A DNA stretch of 11,918 nucleotides from Lachnospiraceae bacterium UBA7598. Lineage in GTDB: Bacteria; Bacillota; Clostridia; Lachnospirales; Lachnospiraceae. A model generated the notes under the pieces. It ran no database searches. It saw nothing but the letters and a program-made list of their open reading frames with translations, and was not told the origin of the DNA. Shown here one piece after another: positions 1-7,118 of this stretch (position 1 is its first letter; each line of letters starts with the position of its first letter). Both the position numbers and the translations under genes were made by a program. Where the stretch lies: positions 1-11,918 of the forward strand of contig DLQV01000264.1 of the NCBI GenBank assembly GCA_002474415.1. Reading direction: 5' to 3'.

Positions 1-134
1 AGCGTTGATTTTCCCGAACCGTTTTCTCCTACGATACACAGATAATCCCCCGGTGCCACGGAAAAATTAATGTTCTGTAAAATCGCTTTTCCATCATATC
101 CGATGGATAACTCCTTACAGGTAATGAGCGCCAT
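1..134 (-). CDS. metal ABC transporter ATP-binding protein, N-terminal part (ZnuC-like), cut by window edge
   Basis: Only the first 44 codons are present; the gene runs off the left edge. Residues 36-44 read GENGSGKST, a Walker A nucleotide-binding loop, preceded by the usual beta-strand layout of an ABC ATPase (CKELSIGYDGKAIL then a strand ending PGDYLCIVG). The start is ATG at 134-132 with a GGAGG site 6-7 bases upstream that overlaps the TAG stop of the preceding binding-protein gene, so the two are translationally coupled. Family knowledge: such ATPases power import of zinc, manganese or iron together with a membrane permease, which should lie just outside the window. The ATPase class is certain; the metal assignment rests on the adjacent binding protein and Fur-family gene. 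Confidence 0.9.
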   Translation of the reverse strand, partial: MALITCKELSIGYDGKAILQNINFSVAPGDYLCIVGENGSGKST

Positions 135-143
135 AGTTTCCTC

Positions 144-1169
144 CTACTGCAATGCTTCTTTGAGCACATTCAGATTGTCTGCCATAACAGACAGATAGGT
201 AGTTCCGTTTTCAACATCCTGGGATGTTGTCGACTGCATGGAATCCAGTGTCAGAATCTGCTGATTTTTTTCTTTTGTATTCTGAATGATCGTCTTTGCA
301 ATTTTCTGATCTGATTTTTCAATGGTCATAACATGGTGCAGTCCCAGTTCATCTACTTTTTTTGCCAGGAAAGAAATTGTTTTAAAACTTGCCTCCGTTT
401 CTGCGGAACATCCTACAAATGCCGCATAATAGGTAAGTCCATAATCATCAACCATATATCGGAACGGAAAGCGGTCTCCGAACAGCAGTGTCTTCTGGTT
501 CGCTGCATCAACCGTCTCCTGATATTTTTTATCCAGGGCTGCCAGTGCTTCTACATATGCATCTGTATTTTTCTGATAAACATCTGCATGTGCCTTGTCA
601 AGTTCTTCCAGATCTTTTCCGATCTCCTTGCAGAGCACCTGCGCATTCTTTAAAGAAAGCCATACATGCTCATCATATTCCGGCTCTTCTTCTGCGCCTT
701 CACTCTCTTCTTCCTCTTCTTCCGCTTCCATGCCTTCCACAACTTCTTCCTCTTTTACAGTGTTTCCAAGCACATCCAGCAGATTAATGACCTTCATATT
801 TTTATTTACCGCTTCCTTGAGCGCATCATCTACCCATGCATCCGATTCCCCTCCCACATAAATAAAGAGGTCACAATCGGAAATTTTTGTAATATCTTCC
901 GCGGTTGGCTGATAACTGTGCAGATCCACACCGTCATCCAAAAGCATGGTCAGTTCTGCATTGCTGCTTTCTTCCCCAAGAATCTGTTTTACCCAGTCAT
1001 ACTCCGGGAAAATGGTTGTTACAATTTTTAATTTTTCACCGGAAGAAGCTTCCGTTGTTGTTTTCTGTGATTTTTCGGCGGTTGATTTTTCCGCAGACTT
1101 GCTGCCACAGGCAGTAAAACAAAGCACTGTCATTACAAGTGCCAATAAAACAGATATGTATTTTTTCAT
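144..1169 (-). CDS. znuA: metal ABC transporter substrate-binding lipoprotein (ZnuA/AdcA-like) with an acidic loop
   Basis: A 341-residue cluster A-I metal-binding lipoprotein. Start ATG at 1169 is chosen because GGAGGA lies 7 bases upstream and it gives a clean signal peptide: MKKY, a hydrophobic stretch, and the lipobox FTAC with lipidated Cys21. A nearer-upstream ATG at 1184 would only add five residues and lacks this spacing. Two expected metal-ligand histidines are visible: His84 (in VDLHSYQP) and His168 (in YDEHVW). The place where ZnuA proteins usually have the third His reads FGDRFPFRY (230-238), without His. Residues about 139-167 are almost all Glu/Asp, at the position of the His-rich loop of classical ZnuA. 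Role: captures a divalent cation at the outer face and delivers it to the permease. It lies 9 bases upstream of the ATPase gene. Zinc is the likeliest substrate, but manganese or iron is possible. Confidence 0.88.
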   Translation of the reverse strand: MKKYISVLLALVMTVLCFTACGSKSAEKSTAEKSQKTTTEASSGEKLKIVTTIFPEYDWVKQILGEESSNAELTMLLDDGVDLHSYQPTAEDITKISDCDLFIYVGGESDAWVDDALKEAVNKNMKVINLLDVLGNTVKEEEVVEGMEAEEEEEESEGAEEEPEYDEHVWLSLKNAQVLCKEIGKDLEELDKAHADVYQKNTDAYVEALAALDKKYQETVDAANQKTLLFGDRFPFRYMVDDYGLTYYAAFVGCSAETEASFKTISFLAKKVDELGLHHVMTIEKSDQKIAKTIIQNTKEKNQQILTLDSMQSTTSQDVENGTTYLSVMADNLNVLKEALQ

Positions 1170-1216
1170 GAATAAATCCTCCATATAAAATAAAAAATGA
1201 TACTAAAATAACACGC

Positions 1217-1232
1217 AACACTTACCAGTGTT
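1217..1232. repeat. short perfect inverted repeat in the 91-nt gap before the metal-binding lipoprotein gene
   Basis: AACACT-TACC-AGTGTT: two perfect 6-base arms around a 4-base loop. It lies between the Cys-rich membrane protein gene and the metal-binding protein gene, the only wide gap in this operon. It is AT-rich and is not followed by a solid T-run on the minus strand (GCGTGTTATTTT follows), so it is at most a weak attenuator or RNA-processing hairpin, or a binding site. Function is unknown. Confidence 0.35.
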
Positions 1233-1260
1233 CCGCTTTTTCTTTCTATGGATGATTTAT

Positions 1261-1557
1261 TCAACAGTCTAATCTTACCTTTTGCTGAACCAGACAGGTA
1301 TACGGCAATATCAGTGCCGGGATTGACAGACATCGCACGACAAACAACACCGGAACCGCGGCGACCGCAATCGCAATACCTGTTCCGATGTTTTTCAGCG
1401 TCTGCTGTGCCTGATGGATACAGGCACAGACCGGACAATCCTCTCCCGTACATTCATGATCCGCTTCTTTTGCAATATAAAAAAGGGAGAAAACGGTAAT
1501 CCCGAAAAATAACAGACAGATCGCCAGTGCGATGGTTCTTTTTTTCGTCGTTGTCAT
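1261..1557 (-). CDS. small Cys-rich two-helix membrane protein in the metal-uptake operon
   Basis: 98 residues. The start ATG at 1557 has an AAGGGAG site just upstream; the longer reading frame back to 1602 overlaps the regulator gene and has no better site. A basic N-terminus (TTTKKR) precedes a hydrophobic helix at about residues 8-28. A polar loop at 30-57 carries Cys36, Cys41, Cys44 and Cys46, with His34 and His48, in the pattern ECTGEDCPVCAC. A second hydrophobic helix follows at about 59-85. By the positive-inside rule the Cys/His loop faces outside. It sits 23 bases after the Fur-family gene and upstream of the metal-binding lipoprotein, so a role in metal uptake, sensing or handover is a reasonable inference. 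I recall similar small proteins in Clostridia annotated only as hypothetical, or misnamed as regulators; there is no DNA-binding domain here. Confidence 0.72.
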   Translation of the reverse strand: MTTTKKRTIALAICLLFFGITVFSLFYIAKEADHECTGEDCPVCACIHQAQQTLKNIGTGIAIAVAAVPVLFVVRCLSIPALILPYTCLVQQKVRLDC

Positions 1558-1580
1558 CGTCTTTCTCCCTTCTGCCAAAA

Positions 1581-2003
1581 TCAGCGTTCCTTTTCCCTGC
1601 ACGCACTGCAGATTCCGTAAAATACCGTGCGTCTGGAATTCATTTCAAATCCATGATGTTCCATCATATGCTGCCGGAGTTCTTCCACCTCATGACACTG
1701 CAGATGAATCAGTTTTCCACATTTTTCACATTTGCAGTGATAGCAGGCAGCTGCCGTCTGCTCCTTTGTACCAACATACTCAAAACAGGCACTGCTGGTT
1801 CCGTCCACAACATACTTGGCAACCTCGCCCTGTTCCACCATGCGTTCCAACCGCCGGTAGATGGTCGTAGTTCCTACGGGAATGCCCTGCCTGGTAAAAT
1901 ATGAACAAATGTCGTTTACCGTCACATGGCTCCCCTGTCTGGATTTCAAATAGGCAAGTAGTTCGGTCATTTGTTTTGTCTTGTATGTTCCCTTACGTTC
2001 CAT
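1581..2003 (-). CDS. Fur-family metal-responsive transcriptional repressor (Zur/Fur type)
   Basis: 140 residues, the normal length for the family. The N-terminal winged helix includes TTTIYRRLERM (46-55 region, the recognition helix), followed by the dimerisation domain. Structural zinc ligands are two CxxC pairs: Cys92/Cys95 (CEKC) and Cys132/Cys135 (CSAC). His100 and the HH pair at 116-117 are candidates for regulatory metal binding. The start ATG at 2003 has GGAAGGAGT 7 bases upstream. An in-frame ATG at 2039 is rejected because it lies upstream of the predicted transcription start. Known role: with metal bound, dimers block promoters of uptake genes. First gene of the operon that continues with the membrane protein, the binding lipoprotein and the ATPase, so Zur is likelier than PerR; iron Fur cannot be excluded. 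Confidence 0.9.
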   Translation of the reverse strand: MERKGTYKTKQMTELLAYLKSRQGSHVTVNDICSYFTRQGIPVGTTTIYRRLERMVEQGEVAKYVVDGTSSACFEYVGTKEQTAAACYHCKCEKCGKLIHLQCHEVEELRQHMMEHHGFEMNSRRTVFYGICSACREKER

Positions 2004-2023
2004 ATGAACTACTCCTTCCAATT

Positions 2024-2038
2024 TGGAAATTGTTTTCA
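2024..2038. promoter_or_regulatory. candidate Fur/Zur operator (imperfect 7-1-7 dyad)
   Basis: TGGAAAT-T-GTTTTCA on the plus strand: two 7-base arms around one base, matching in 5 of 7 positions. The 7-1-7 layout is the known form of Fur-family boxes. It begins at the downstream edge of the -10 element and covers the expected transcription start of the Fur-family gene, where bound repressor would block initiation. Supported by position and shape only; the bases do not match the textbook Fur consensus closely. Confidence 0.45.
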
Positions 2039-2065
2039 TTTTAGCATGGAATTTTTATTTGTCAA
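2038..2065 (-). promoter_or_regulatory. sigma-A-type promoter of the metal-uptake operon, overlapping the fructokinase stop
   Basis: TTGACA (2065-2060) and TAAAAT (2043-2038), 16 bases apart, on the minus strand. The -35 box lies inside the last codons of the fructokinase gene, so the metal operon can be transcribed independently of the sugar operon. No terminator is visible between the two, so read-through from the sugar operon is also possible. Confidence 0.7.
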
Positions 2066-3005
2066 GTATCCAATCAATTTCTTCCCTCTCCGGCATCACA
2101 CGGAGCGCGCCTTTGCGCGTCGTAATCAAAGAAGCTGCCGCATTGGCAAAACGAAGCATCTCTTTCAAATCTTTCTCTTCCAGTTTCTCCAGCCCATGCT
2201 CCAACACATAGTGCAGGACACATGCGCAGAACGTATCTCCCGCGCCGGTCGTTTCAATCGTATCCGGCTGAAGAAACGGCTCTGCCTCCACAATCTGATC
2301 TTTATAATATGCCCGACTTCCCTCTTTTCCCATGGAAACCAGTATGAGTGGAACCGGATAGCGCTCCCGAATCCAGCGGACTCCATCCGTATAGTCTTCT
2401 TCACCCGTCAGCCACTGAATCTCATTATCCGATATCTTTAAAATATCACACTGTCCCAGACCATATAACACCTGTTCCTTTGCTTCCTCCATGGAGTCCC
2501 AGAGCGGTTTGCGGATATTCGGATCAAAGGAAATGAGCGCTCCAGCTTCTTTTGCGATCGCAATCGCTTTTTGCGTTGCTGCGCGGACACCCGGATGCGT
2601 CATGGACAGGGTTCCAAAATGAAAGAGTTTTGCTCCGCGGATTATTTTCTCAGGCAGTTCTTCTTCCGTCAGCATCATATCCGCACCCGGATTGCGGTAA
2701 AAGGAAAAATCCCTGTCTCCATCCGGATACGTATGTACCAGCGCCAGCGTCGTGTGCACCTTGTCATCCTTTAAAAGTCCGGTTGCATCAATACCGACTT
2801 CCGTGATCGCATCTTCCAGCTGCTTTCCGAAAAAATCGTTTCCCACTTTTCCGATAAAAGCCGTCCTGTGTCCCAAACGCGACAGCATTGCCAGCACATT
2901 GCACGGTGCGCCTCCCGGATTTGCCTCAAACAGCGGATTGCCCTGCCCGCTGACTCCGTTTTCGGTAAAATCAATGAGCAGTTCCCCCAAAGCCACTACG
3001 TCCAT
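2055..3005 (-). CDS. scrK: fructokinase, PfkB/ribokinase family
   Basis: 316 residues, usual length. Visible family features: N-terminal strand VVALGELLIDF; the first PfkB signature around NPGGAPCNV (29-37) with the GG substrate-lid pair; DPNIR at 161-165, as in bacterial fructokinases; the second signature TTGAGDTF at 252-259, where Asp257 is the catalytic base and GAG forms the anion hole. Reaction: ATP + D-fructose gives fructose 6-phosphate in the cytoplasm. The start ATG at 3005 has AGGAGG upstream. It follows the GH32 gene by 22 bases and is the last gene of the sugar operon, which fits phosphorylation of the fructose released by that enzyme. Another PfkB substrate is possible but unlikely in this context. 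Confidence 0.93.
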   Translation of the reverse strand: MDVVALGELLIDFTENGVSGQGNPLFEANPGGAPCNVLAMLSRLGHRTAFIGKVGNDFFGKQLEDAITEVGIDATGLLKDDKVHTTLALVHTYPDGDRDFSFYRNPGADMMLTEEELPEKIIRGAKLFHFGTLSMTHPGVRAATQKAIAIAKEAGALISFDPNIRKPLWDSMEEAKEQVLYGLGQCDILKISDNEIQWLTGEEDYTDGVRWIRERYPVPLILVSMGKEGSRAYYKDQIVEAEPFLQPDTIETTGAGDTFCACVLHYVLEHGLEKLEEKDLKEMLRFANAAASLITTRKGALRVMPEREEIDWILDK

Positions 3006-3027
3006 GTTCTCTTCCTCCTGTTATTTT

Positions 3028-4494
3028 TTATAATACAATATCATACTTTTCGACCGCGATATGCACCTTTTTATCACTGAAAAACCGGATACCCTCCGCC
3101 TCCAAAGGTGTACAGATCGCCGTTGTTGCCACCTGCTGCCCGTCATTGATAAAAAGTTCAATGGACTGACGGTCCAGAATAAACCGCATTTTTTTCAGGC
3201 CTTTTGGATCTGCAATTTTAATCTTGCGCACGCAGACCACATCTTTTGTCACACCACAGTATGTGCGGTCAATCTCCAATATTCCTGTTCCCTTATGATA
3301 AGTAAAACCTGTCTCATATTCCTCATCTGCGGCAAGCTGCATGGAAAAAACGTTAAAATCCTGATCTTTCATTGCAACCGTCAGGTCAATTGTCCGTCCA
3401 CAAATGCTGGAAAGCGCTGTCTCACCATCAATCTCTGCATGCTCATAATGACACGGATTCTTATGATACTGCGCAAGCTCCCGCACCGGCTGCTGCCAGA
3501 TCTGTCCGTCTTTTACTTCCAGTTCCCGCGGAAGGGTCATCATGCCCTGCCAGTCCTGTGTATCCGGCACCACACAGGCATCCCATGACTTCATCCATGC
3601 GATCATCACGCGCCGTCCGTCCGGAAGGCAGGTGGTCTGCGGTGCATAAAAATCCATTCCATAATCCAATGCACGCGGTTCCTCTTTTTCAAAGGTATGC
3701 CTGTCTGTATCGTAATCTCCCAGAAAATAGACCGAATTGTGTCCGTTGTGGAATTCATATTTTTCCGCTTTCATATTCTGCGGGGAACAGATCAGTACGT
3801 GCTTATCTCCCAGCGGGAAAAAGTCCGGACATTCCCACATCGTTCCGACTTTTCCAGTGCTGTTTGCTGCAAGAACAGTTTCAAATTTCCATTCTTTTAG
3901 ATTTTTGCTGGAACAAAGCACAACCTGTCCGATCTGCCGCTGGTCTTTGCTTCCGACAATCAGATAATACGTGTCCTCTTCCTTCCAGATTTTCGGGTCA
4001 CGGAAATCAATCCGGCTGCAGTTTTCCGGCAGCATCTCCCCGGTCACAACCGGGTTGTTTTCATACTTTACATAATCCCTGCCATCCCCGAATGCGATGC
4101 ACTGATTCTGCCGTTCCTCTTCCGTACCGTCCGACAATGTAACCTTTGTGACACCGGTATAGACCAGCACATGTTTGTTATCCGCTTCTATGGCGCTTCC
4201 AGAAAAACACCCGATCCGGTCATAGTCCTGATCCGGTGCAAGCGCTGCCGGAAGCTGTTCCCAGCGGATCATATCCGTTGTCACACTGTGGCCCCAGTGC
4301 ATCGGACCCCACTCTCTTGCATACGGATAATACTGGTAAAACAGATGGATTTTTCCATTGTAAACGGAAAATCCGTTCGGATCATTGATCCATCCGGCAG
4401 GTGCCGAAATATGAAACAGCGGTCTGGTATTTTTATCCGTCTGTGCAACTTTTTCTGCTTCATATGCTCTTGCTTTTTCTAACATCTCACTCAT
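3028..4494 (-). CDS. scrB: GH32 beta-fructosidase (sucrose / sucrose-6-phosphate hydrolase), intracellular
   Basis: 488 residues with the full GH32 plan: five-bladed propeller then a C-terminal beta-sandwich. The three catalytic motifs are intact: WINDPNG with nucleophile Asp38, FRDPK with Asp166 as transition-state stabiliser, and WECPD with acid/base Glu221. No signal peptide is seen, so it acts in the cytoplasm. The start ATG at 4494 has AGGAG upstream; the open frame extends 41 codons further but only into the preceding gene, in sequence unlike GH32. Reaction: hydrolysis of terminal beta-fructosyl bonds, giving glucose (or a shorter oligosaccharide) and fructose. Since uptake here is by an ABC system and no PTS gene is seen, the natural substrate is probably unphosphorylated sucrose or short fructo-oligosaccharides. 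It lies 14 bases after the binding-protein gene. Confidence 0.94.
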   Translation of the reverse strand: MSEMLEKARAYEAEKVAQTDKNTRPLFHISAPAGWINDPNGFSVYNGKIHLFYQYYPYAREWGPMHWGHSVTTDMIRWEQLPAALAPDQDYDRIGCFSGSAIEADNKHVLVYTGVTKVTLSDGTEEERQNQCIAFGDGRDYVKYENNPVVTGEMLPENCSRIDFRDPKIWKEEDTYYLIVGSKDQRQIGQVVLCSSKNLKEWKFETVLAANSTGKVGTMWECPDFFPLGDKHVLICSPQNMKAEKYEFHNGHNSVYFLGDYDTDRHTFEKEEPRALDYGMDFYAPQTTCLPDGRRVMIAWMKSWDACVVPDTQDWQGMMTLPRELEVKDGQIWQQPVRELAQYHKNPCHYEHAEIDGETALSSICGRTIDLTVAMKDQDFNVFSMQLAADEEYETGFTYHKGTGILEIDRTYCGVTKDVVCVRKIKIADPKGLKKMRFILDRQSIELFINDGQQVATTAICTPLEAEGIRFFSDKKVHIAVEKYDIVL

Positions 4495-4508
4495 ACAAAT
4501 TCTCCTGT

Positions 4509-6188
4509 TTATTTCTCTTCTTTCAATGATTCCTGATACTGGTCGAAATATTTCTGTTTGATTGCCAGATAATCGGAAAGCCCGTATTTCTCCATTTTCT
4601 TTAAATAGGAATCCCACTCTTTGTCGATTCCACCGTTTAAAATCCAGTCCGCTTTTTTCTGTTCCGCATATTTTTTAATATCGGTATCATACTGGGATAC
4701 TTTATTGGTATCGTCAATACTCATAAACACGTTCGGATATACATATTTGCTTTTCATATCCTTCAGATATGTTTTATGCATATTGTCCAGACGCCATTTG
4801 GCATCCGCCGGCTGTGTGACATACACATCATAATATTCATTGAGAACTGCAAGCGGACCGTTGACGGACTGCGCCTCACGTACCTCTACCGGTGACTGGT
4901 CGCCCAGATCCAGATGCTTTAACATTTTGCCGCCATCTTTATTTGTGGACAGTTCAAAAATATTAAACGAGTCTTTTTCCCCGTAACTGCCCCAGTTGTT
5001 CTGCGGGGACTGAAGCGGTGCATACATCTGATCAATCCATGCGGCTGCCAGTGCCGTGTTCCGGCAGCTGGAAGTAAGCACGCAGCGACCTCTATCAAAA
5101 CCACTTGTTTCACTATTATTCTGTCTTGTGATATTTCTGACTCCCTCCGGGCCGGTCAGTGCCGGAAGCATCACATAATCGGTATTGTTGTCAATATTTG
5201 CAATATCCCAGGTAAAGCAGAGACCGTAACGGTGATTTTTTCCTTTTGCCACATAGGTTGACCACTCCTGCGTAAATGCCTCCGGATCTACAAGATCCTC
5301 TGTTACCAGCTTATGCAGCCATTTGATGCCTTCTTTATACCCTTCCTGCACGGTCGTATAAATCACGGTTCCGTCATCTTTTACGGCAAAATGATCTCCG
5401 GTATCCCCATATCCTTCGCCAAATCCGTTGATGAGAATCGCCGGGTCCTGATCGCCATTGTTGATGATAAATGACATCGGAATCACATCTCCCTCGATAT
5501 CAAACTGTTTTCTCAGATCATCCGCATGATCCCGGAACGCAATCAGCACCTGTTCCAGTTCATCGGTTGTCGTTGGAATATCCAGTCCCAGATAATCCAG
5601 CCACTTTTTATTGATATAAGGAATATCCCCGATTGCCTGAATGGCTTCCTTTCCTGCGCCAAGCTGCTCAATCCACGGAAACGAATAAATATGTCCGTCC
5701 GGTGCGGTACACATCGTCCGGTATTCCGGGTATTTTTCAAAGACCGCCTGAAGGTTTGGCATATATTTGTCAATCAGATTTTCCAGCGGAATAATGATTC
5801 CCTGCTTTGCATAACGCAGCAGATCATAATCGCTCATTCCTGCATTAAACAAACCATCCGGAAGATTTCCAAACTGTGCCAGTGCCAGATTCTTTTTATC
5901 GGAAAACTGGTCTGCCACAAAACAGGTCCAGTCAATATGTACATTCGTCTGTTTTTCGAGTCTCTTAAAAATAATACGCTCGTTCGGATTCTGCGTGGAG
6001 GTTGCCGGAGCGCTTGTGATAAATGATAATTCCGCCTGTTCTTTCAGTGGAAACTGCACTTCTGAAACCGGTGTATCCGGATTGATCTCTGCCTCCAGAT
6101 GCTGCTCTTTTCCACATCCTGCCACACCGGTCAGCATAGCAAATGCAAGTCCCAGCGCCAGGCATTTTTTAATTCTACTTTTCCACAT
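4509..6188 (-). CDS. extracellular solute-binding lipoprotein of an LplA/YtcQ-type sugar ABC transporter
   Basis: 559 residues, the long type of family 1 oligosaccharide-binding protein. N-terminus MWKSRIKK, hydrophobic core, lipobox GVAGC with lipidated Cys25. The mature part starts with a charged linker, then typical features such as ISFITSAPATSTQN-like first strand (about 53-66), LPDGLFNAG near residue 110 and IIPLENLIDKYMPNL at about 135-149, all usual for this group. Role: captures an oligosaccharide at the outer membrane face and gives it to the two permeases encoded just upstream. With a GH32 enzyme and fructokinase following, the ligand is probably sucrose, kestose or another fructo-oligosaccharide. 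GAAAGGA lies 11 bases before the ATG, a rather long spacing. The family is sure; the ligand is inferred. Confidence 0.88.
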   Translation of the reverse strand: MWKSRIKKCLALGLAFAMLTGVAGCGKEQHLEAEINPDTPVSEVQFPLKEQAELSFITSAPATSTQNPNERIIFKRLEKQTNVHIDWTCFVADQFSDKKNLALAQFGNLPDGLFNAGMSDYDLLRYAKQGIIIPLENLIDKYMPNLQAVFEKYPEYRTMCTAPDGHIYSFPWIEQLGAGKEAIQAIGDIPYINKKWLDYLGLDIPTTTDELEQVLIAFRDHADDLRKQFDIEGDVIPMSFIINNGDQDPAILINGFGEGYGDTGDHFAVKDDGTVIYTTVQEGYKEGIKWLHKLVTEDLVDPEAFTQEWSTYVAKGKNHRYGLCFTWDIANIDNNTDYVMLPALTGPEGVRNITRQNNSETSGFDRGRCVLTSSCRNTALAAAWIDQMYAPLQSPQNNWGSYGEKDSFNIFELSTNKDGGKMLKHLDLGDQSPVEVREAQSVNGPLAVLNEYYDVYVTQPADAKWRLDNMHKTYLKDMKSKYVYPNVFMSIDDTNKVSQYDTDIKKYAEQKKADWILNGGIDKEWDSYLKKMEKYGLSDYLAIKQKYFDQYQESLKEEK

Positions 6189-6209
6189 ATCTGTACCCGT
6201 CCTTTCTGC

Positions 6210-7106
6210 TTAACCCTTTACCGATCCAACCATAACACCTTTGTCAAAGTATTTCTGGAAAAATGGATACATGACAAGCAATGGTAAACTTGATACTACA
6301 ATTGTTGCGTATTTTAACTGCTCGGCAACTTTTGCCATCTCTGCGGTACTCTGAATATCCGCAATCATGCCCGGCTGCGGTGTATTCTGTACCAGAATGG
6401 AACGCAGAACCAGCTGTAACGGCTGTAAGTTCGCATCATTTAAGTAAATCATCGCATCAAAATAACTGTTCCACATACCGACAAACGACCACAGCGCCAG
6501 CACCGCGATGATCGGTTTGCACACCGGCATCATAATCTGGAAGAAATGCTGGATCTCATTTGCCCCGTCAATCGCGGATGCTTCCCGCAGTTCTTTCGGA
6601 ATGGACTGATAGTACGTTCTTGCCAGAATCATATTCCAGACATTAAACGCTCCCGGAATGAGAATTGCCCACACGGTATTTACCATATGAAGCTGATTGA
6701 TCAGAATAAAGGTCGGGATCATTCCACCGCCAAAGAACATGGTGATCAGAAAAATCACGTTAAAAAATTTTCTTCCGACAAATTCTTTTTTCGACATCGG
6801 ATACGCTGCTAACAGTGTAACAAACACCGAAATCGCTGCAAATGCAAGTGAATACAAAAACGAATTTAAAAATCCGCGCCAGATCATTCCGTTTTCCAGC
6901 ACACGCCGGTATGCATCCAGTGTCCAGTCTTTGATATGAAAACTTAATCCCTGATTGTTTAATACCGTCGGGTCCATAAAAGATGCCAGAACCACATAAA
7001 CCAGCGGAACAACAATTGAAACAACAAACAAACCAAGAATGGCATACCCGATTCCAAGCACCAGCCGGTCTGTCCGTGAATATTTCATTTTTCTAACTGT
7101 TTCCAT
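6210..7106 (-). CDS. sugar ABC transporter permease, LplC/MalG type
   Basis: 298 residues with about six membrane segments; the first is at about 18-42. The EAA loop that docks the ATPase is clear at 172-194: ELREASAIDGANE followed by IMMP. The C-terminus MVGSVKG is typical of this permease subfamily. Start ATG at 7106, with AGGAGG overlapping the TAG stop of the upstream permease gene, so translation is coupled. It forms the membrane channel with the other permease and is followed by the binding-protein gene after 21 bases. Confidence 0.92.
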   Translation of the reverse strand: METVRKMKYSRTDRLVLGIGYAILGLFVVSIVVPLVYVVLASFMDPTVLNNQGLSFHIKDWTLDAYRRVLENGMIWRGFLNSFLYSLAFAAISVFVTLLAAYPMSKKEFVGRKFFNVIFLITMFFGGGMIPTFILINQLHMVNTVWAILIPGAFNVWNMILARTYYQSIPKELREASAIDGANEIQHFFQIMMPVCKPIIAVLALWSFVGMWNSYFDAMIYLNDANLQPLQLVLRSILVQNTPQPGMIADIQSTAEMAKVAEQLKYATIVVSSLPLLVMYPFFQKYFDKGVMVGSVKG

Positions 7107-7118
7107 TTCACGTTCCTC

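Noticed and set aside
333..1188. Several plus-strand open frames opposite the metal-binding protein gene
   Set aside because: They are low-complexity Ser/Leu/Phe-rich mirror frames of the real gene, without ribosome sites or family resemblance.
2004..2039. Upstream ATG adding 12 codons to the Fur-family gene
   Set aside because: It lies at the -10 element, upstream of the predicted transcription start, and the ATG at 2003 has a strong ribosome site.
2104..2118. CGCGC/GCGCG mini-hairpin near the end of the fructokinase gene as operon terminator
   Set aside because: Only a 5-bp stem, inside the coding region, and no T-run on the minus strand.
3340..3362. CRE-like stretch around GGAAAAAACGTTAAAATC
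   Set aside because: It lies deep inside the GH32 coding region and departs from the CcpA-site consensus in key positions.
4495..4617. 41-codon N-terminal extension of the GH32 frame
   Set aside because: It overlaps the end of the binding-protein gene and lacks a ribosome site; the ATG at 4494 has AGGAG and gives the normal GH32 N-terminus.
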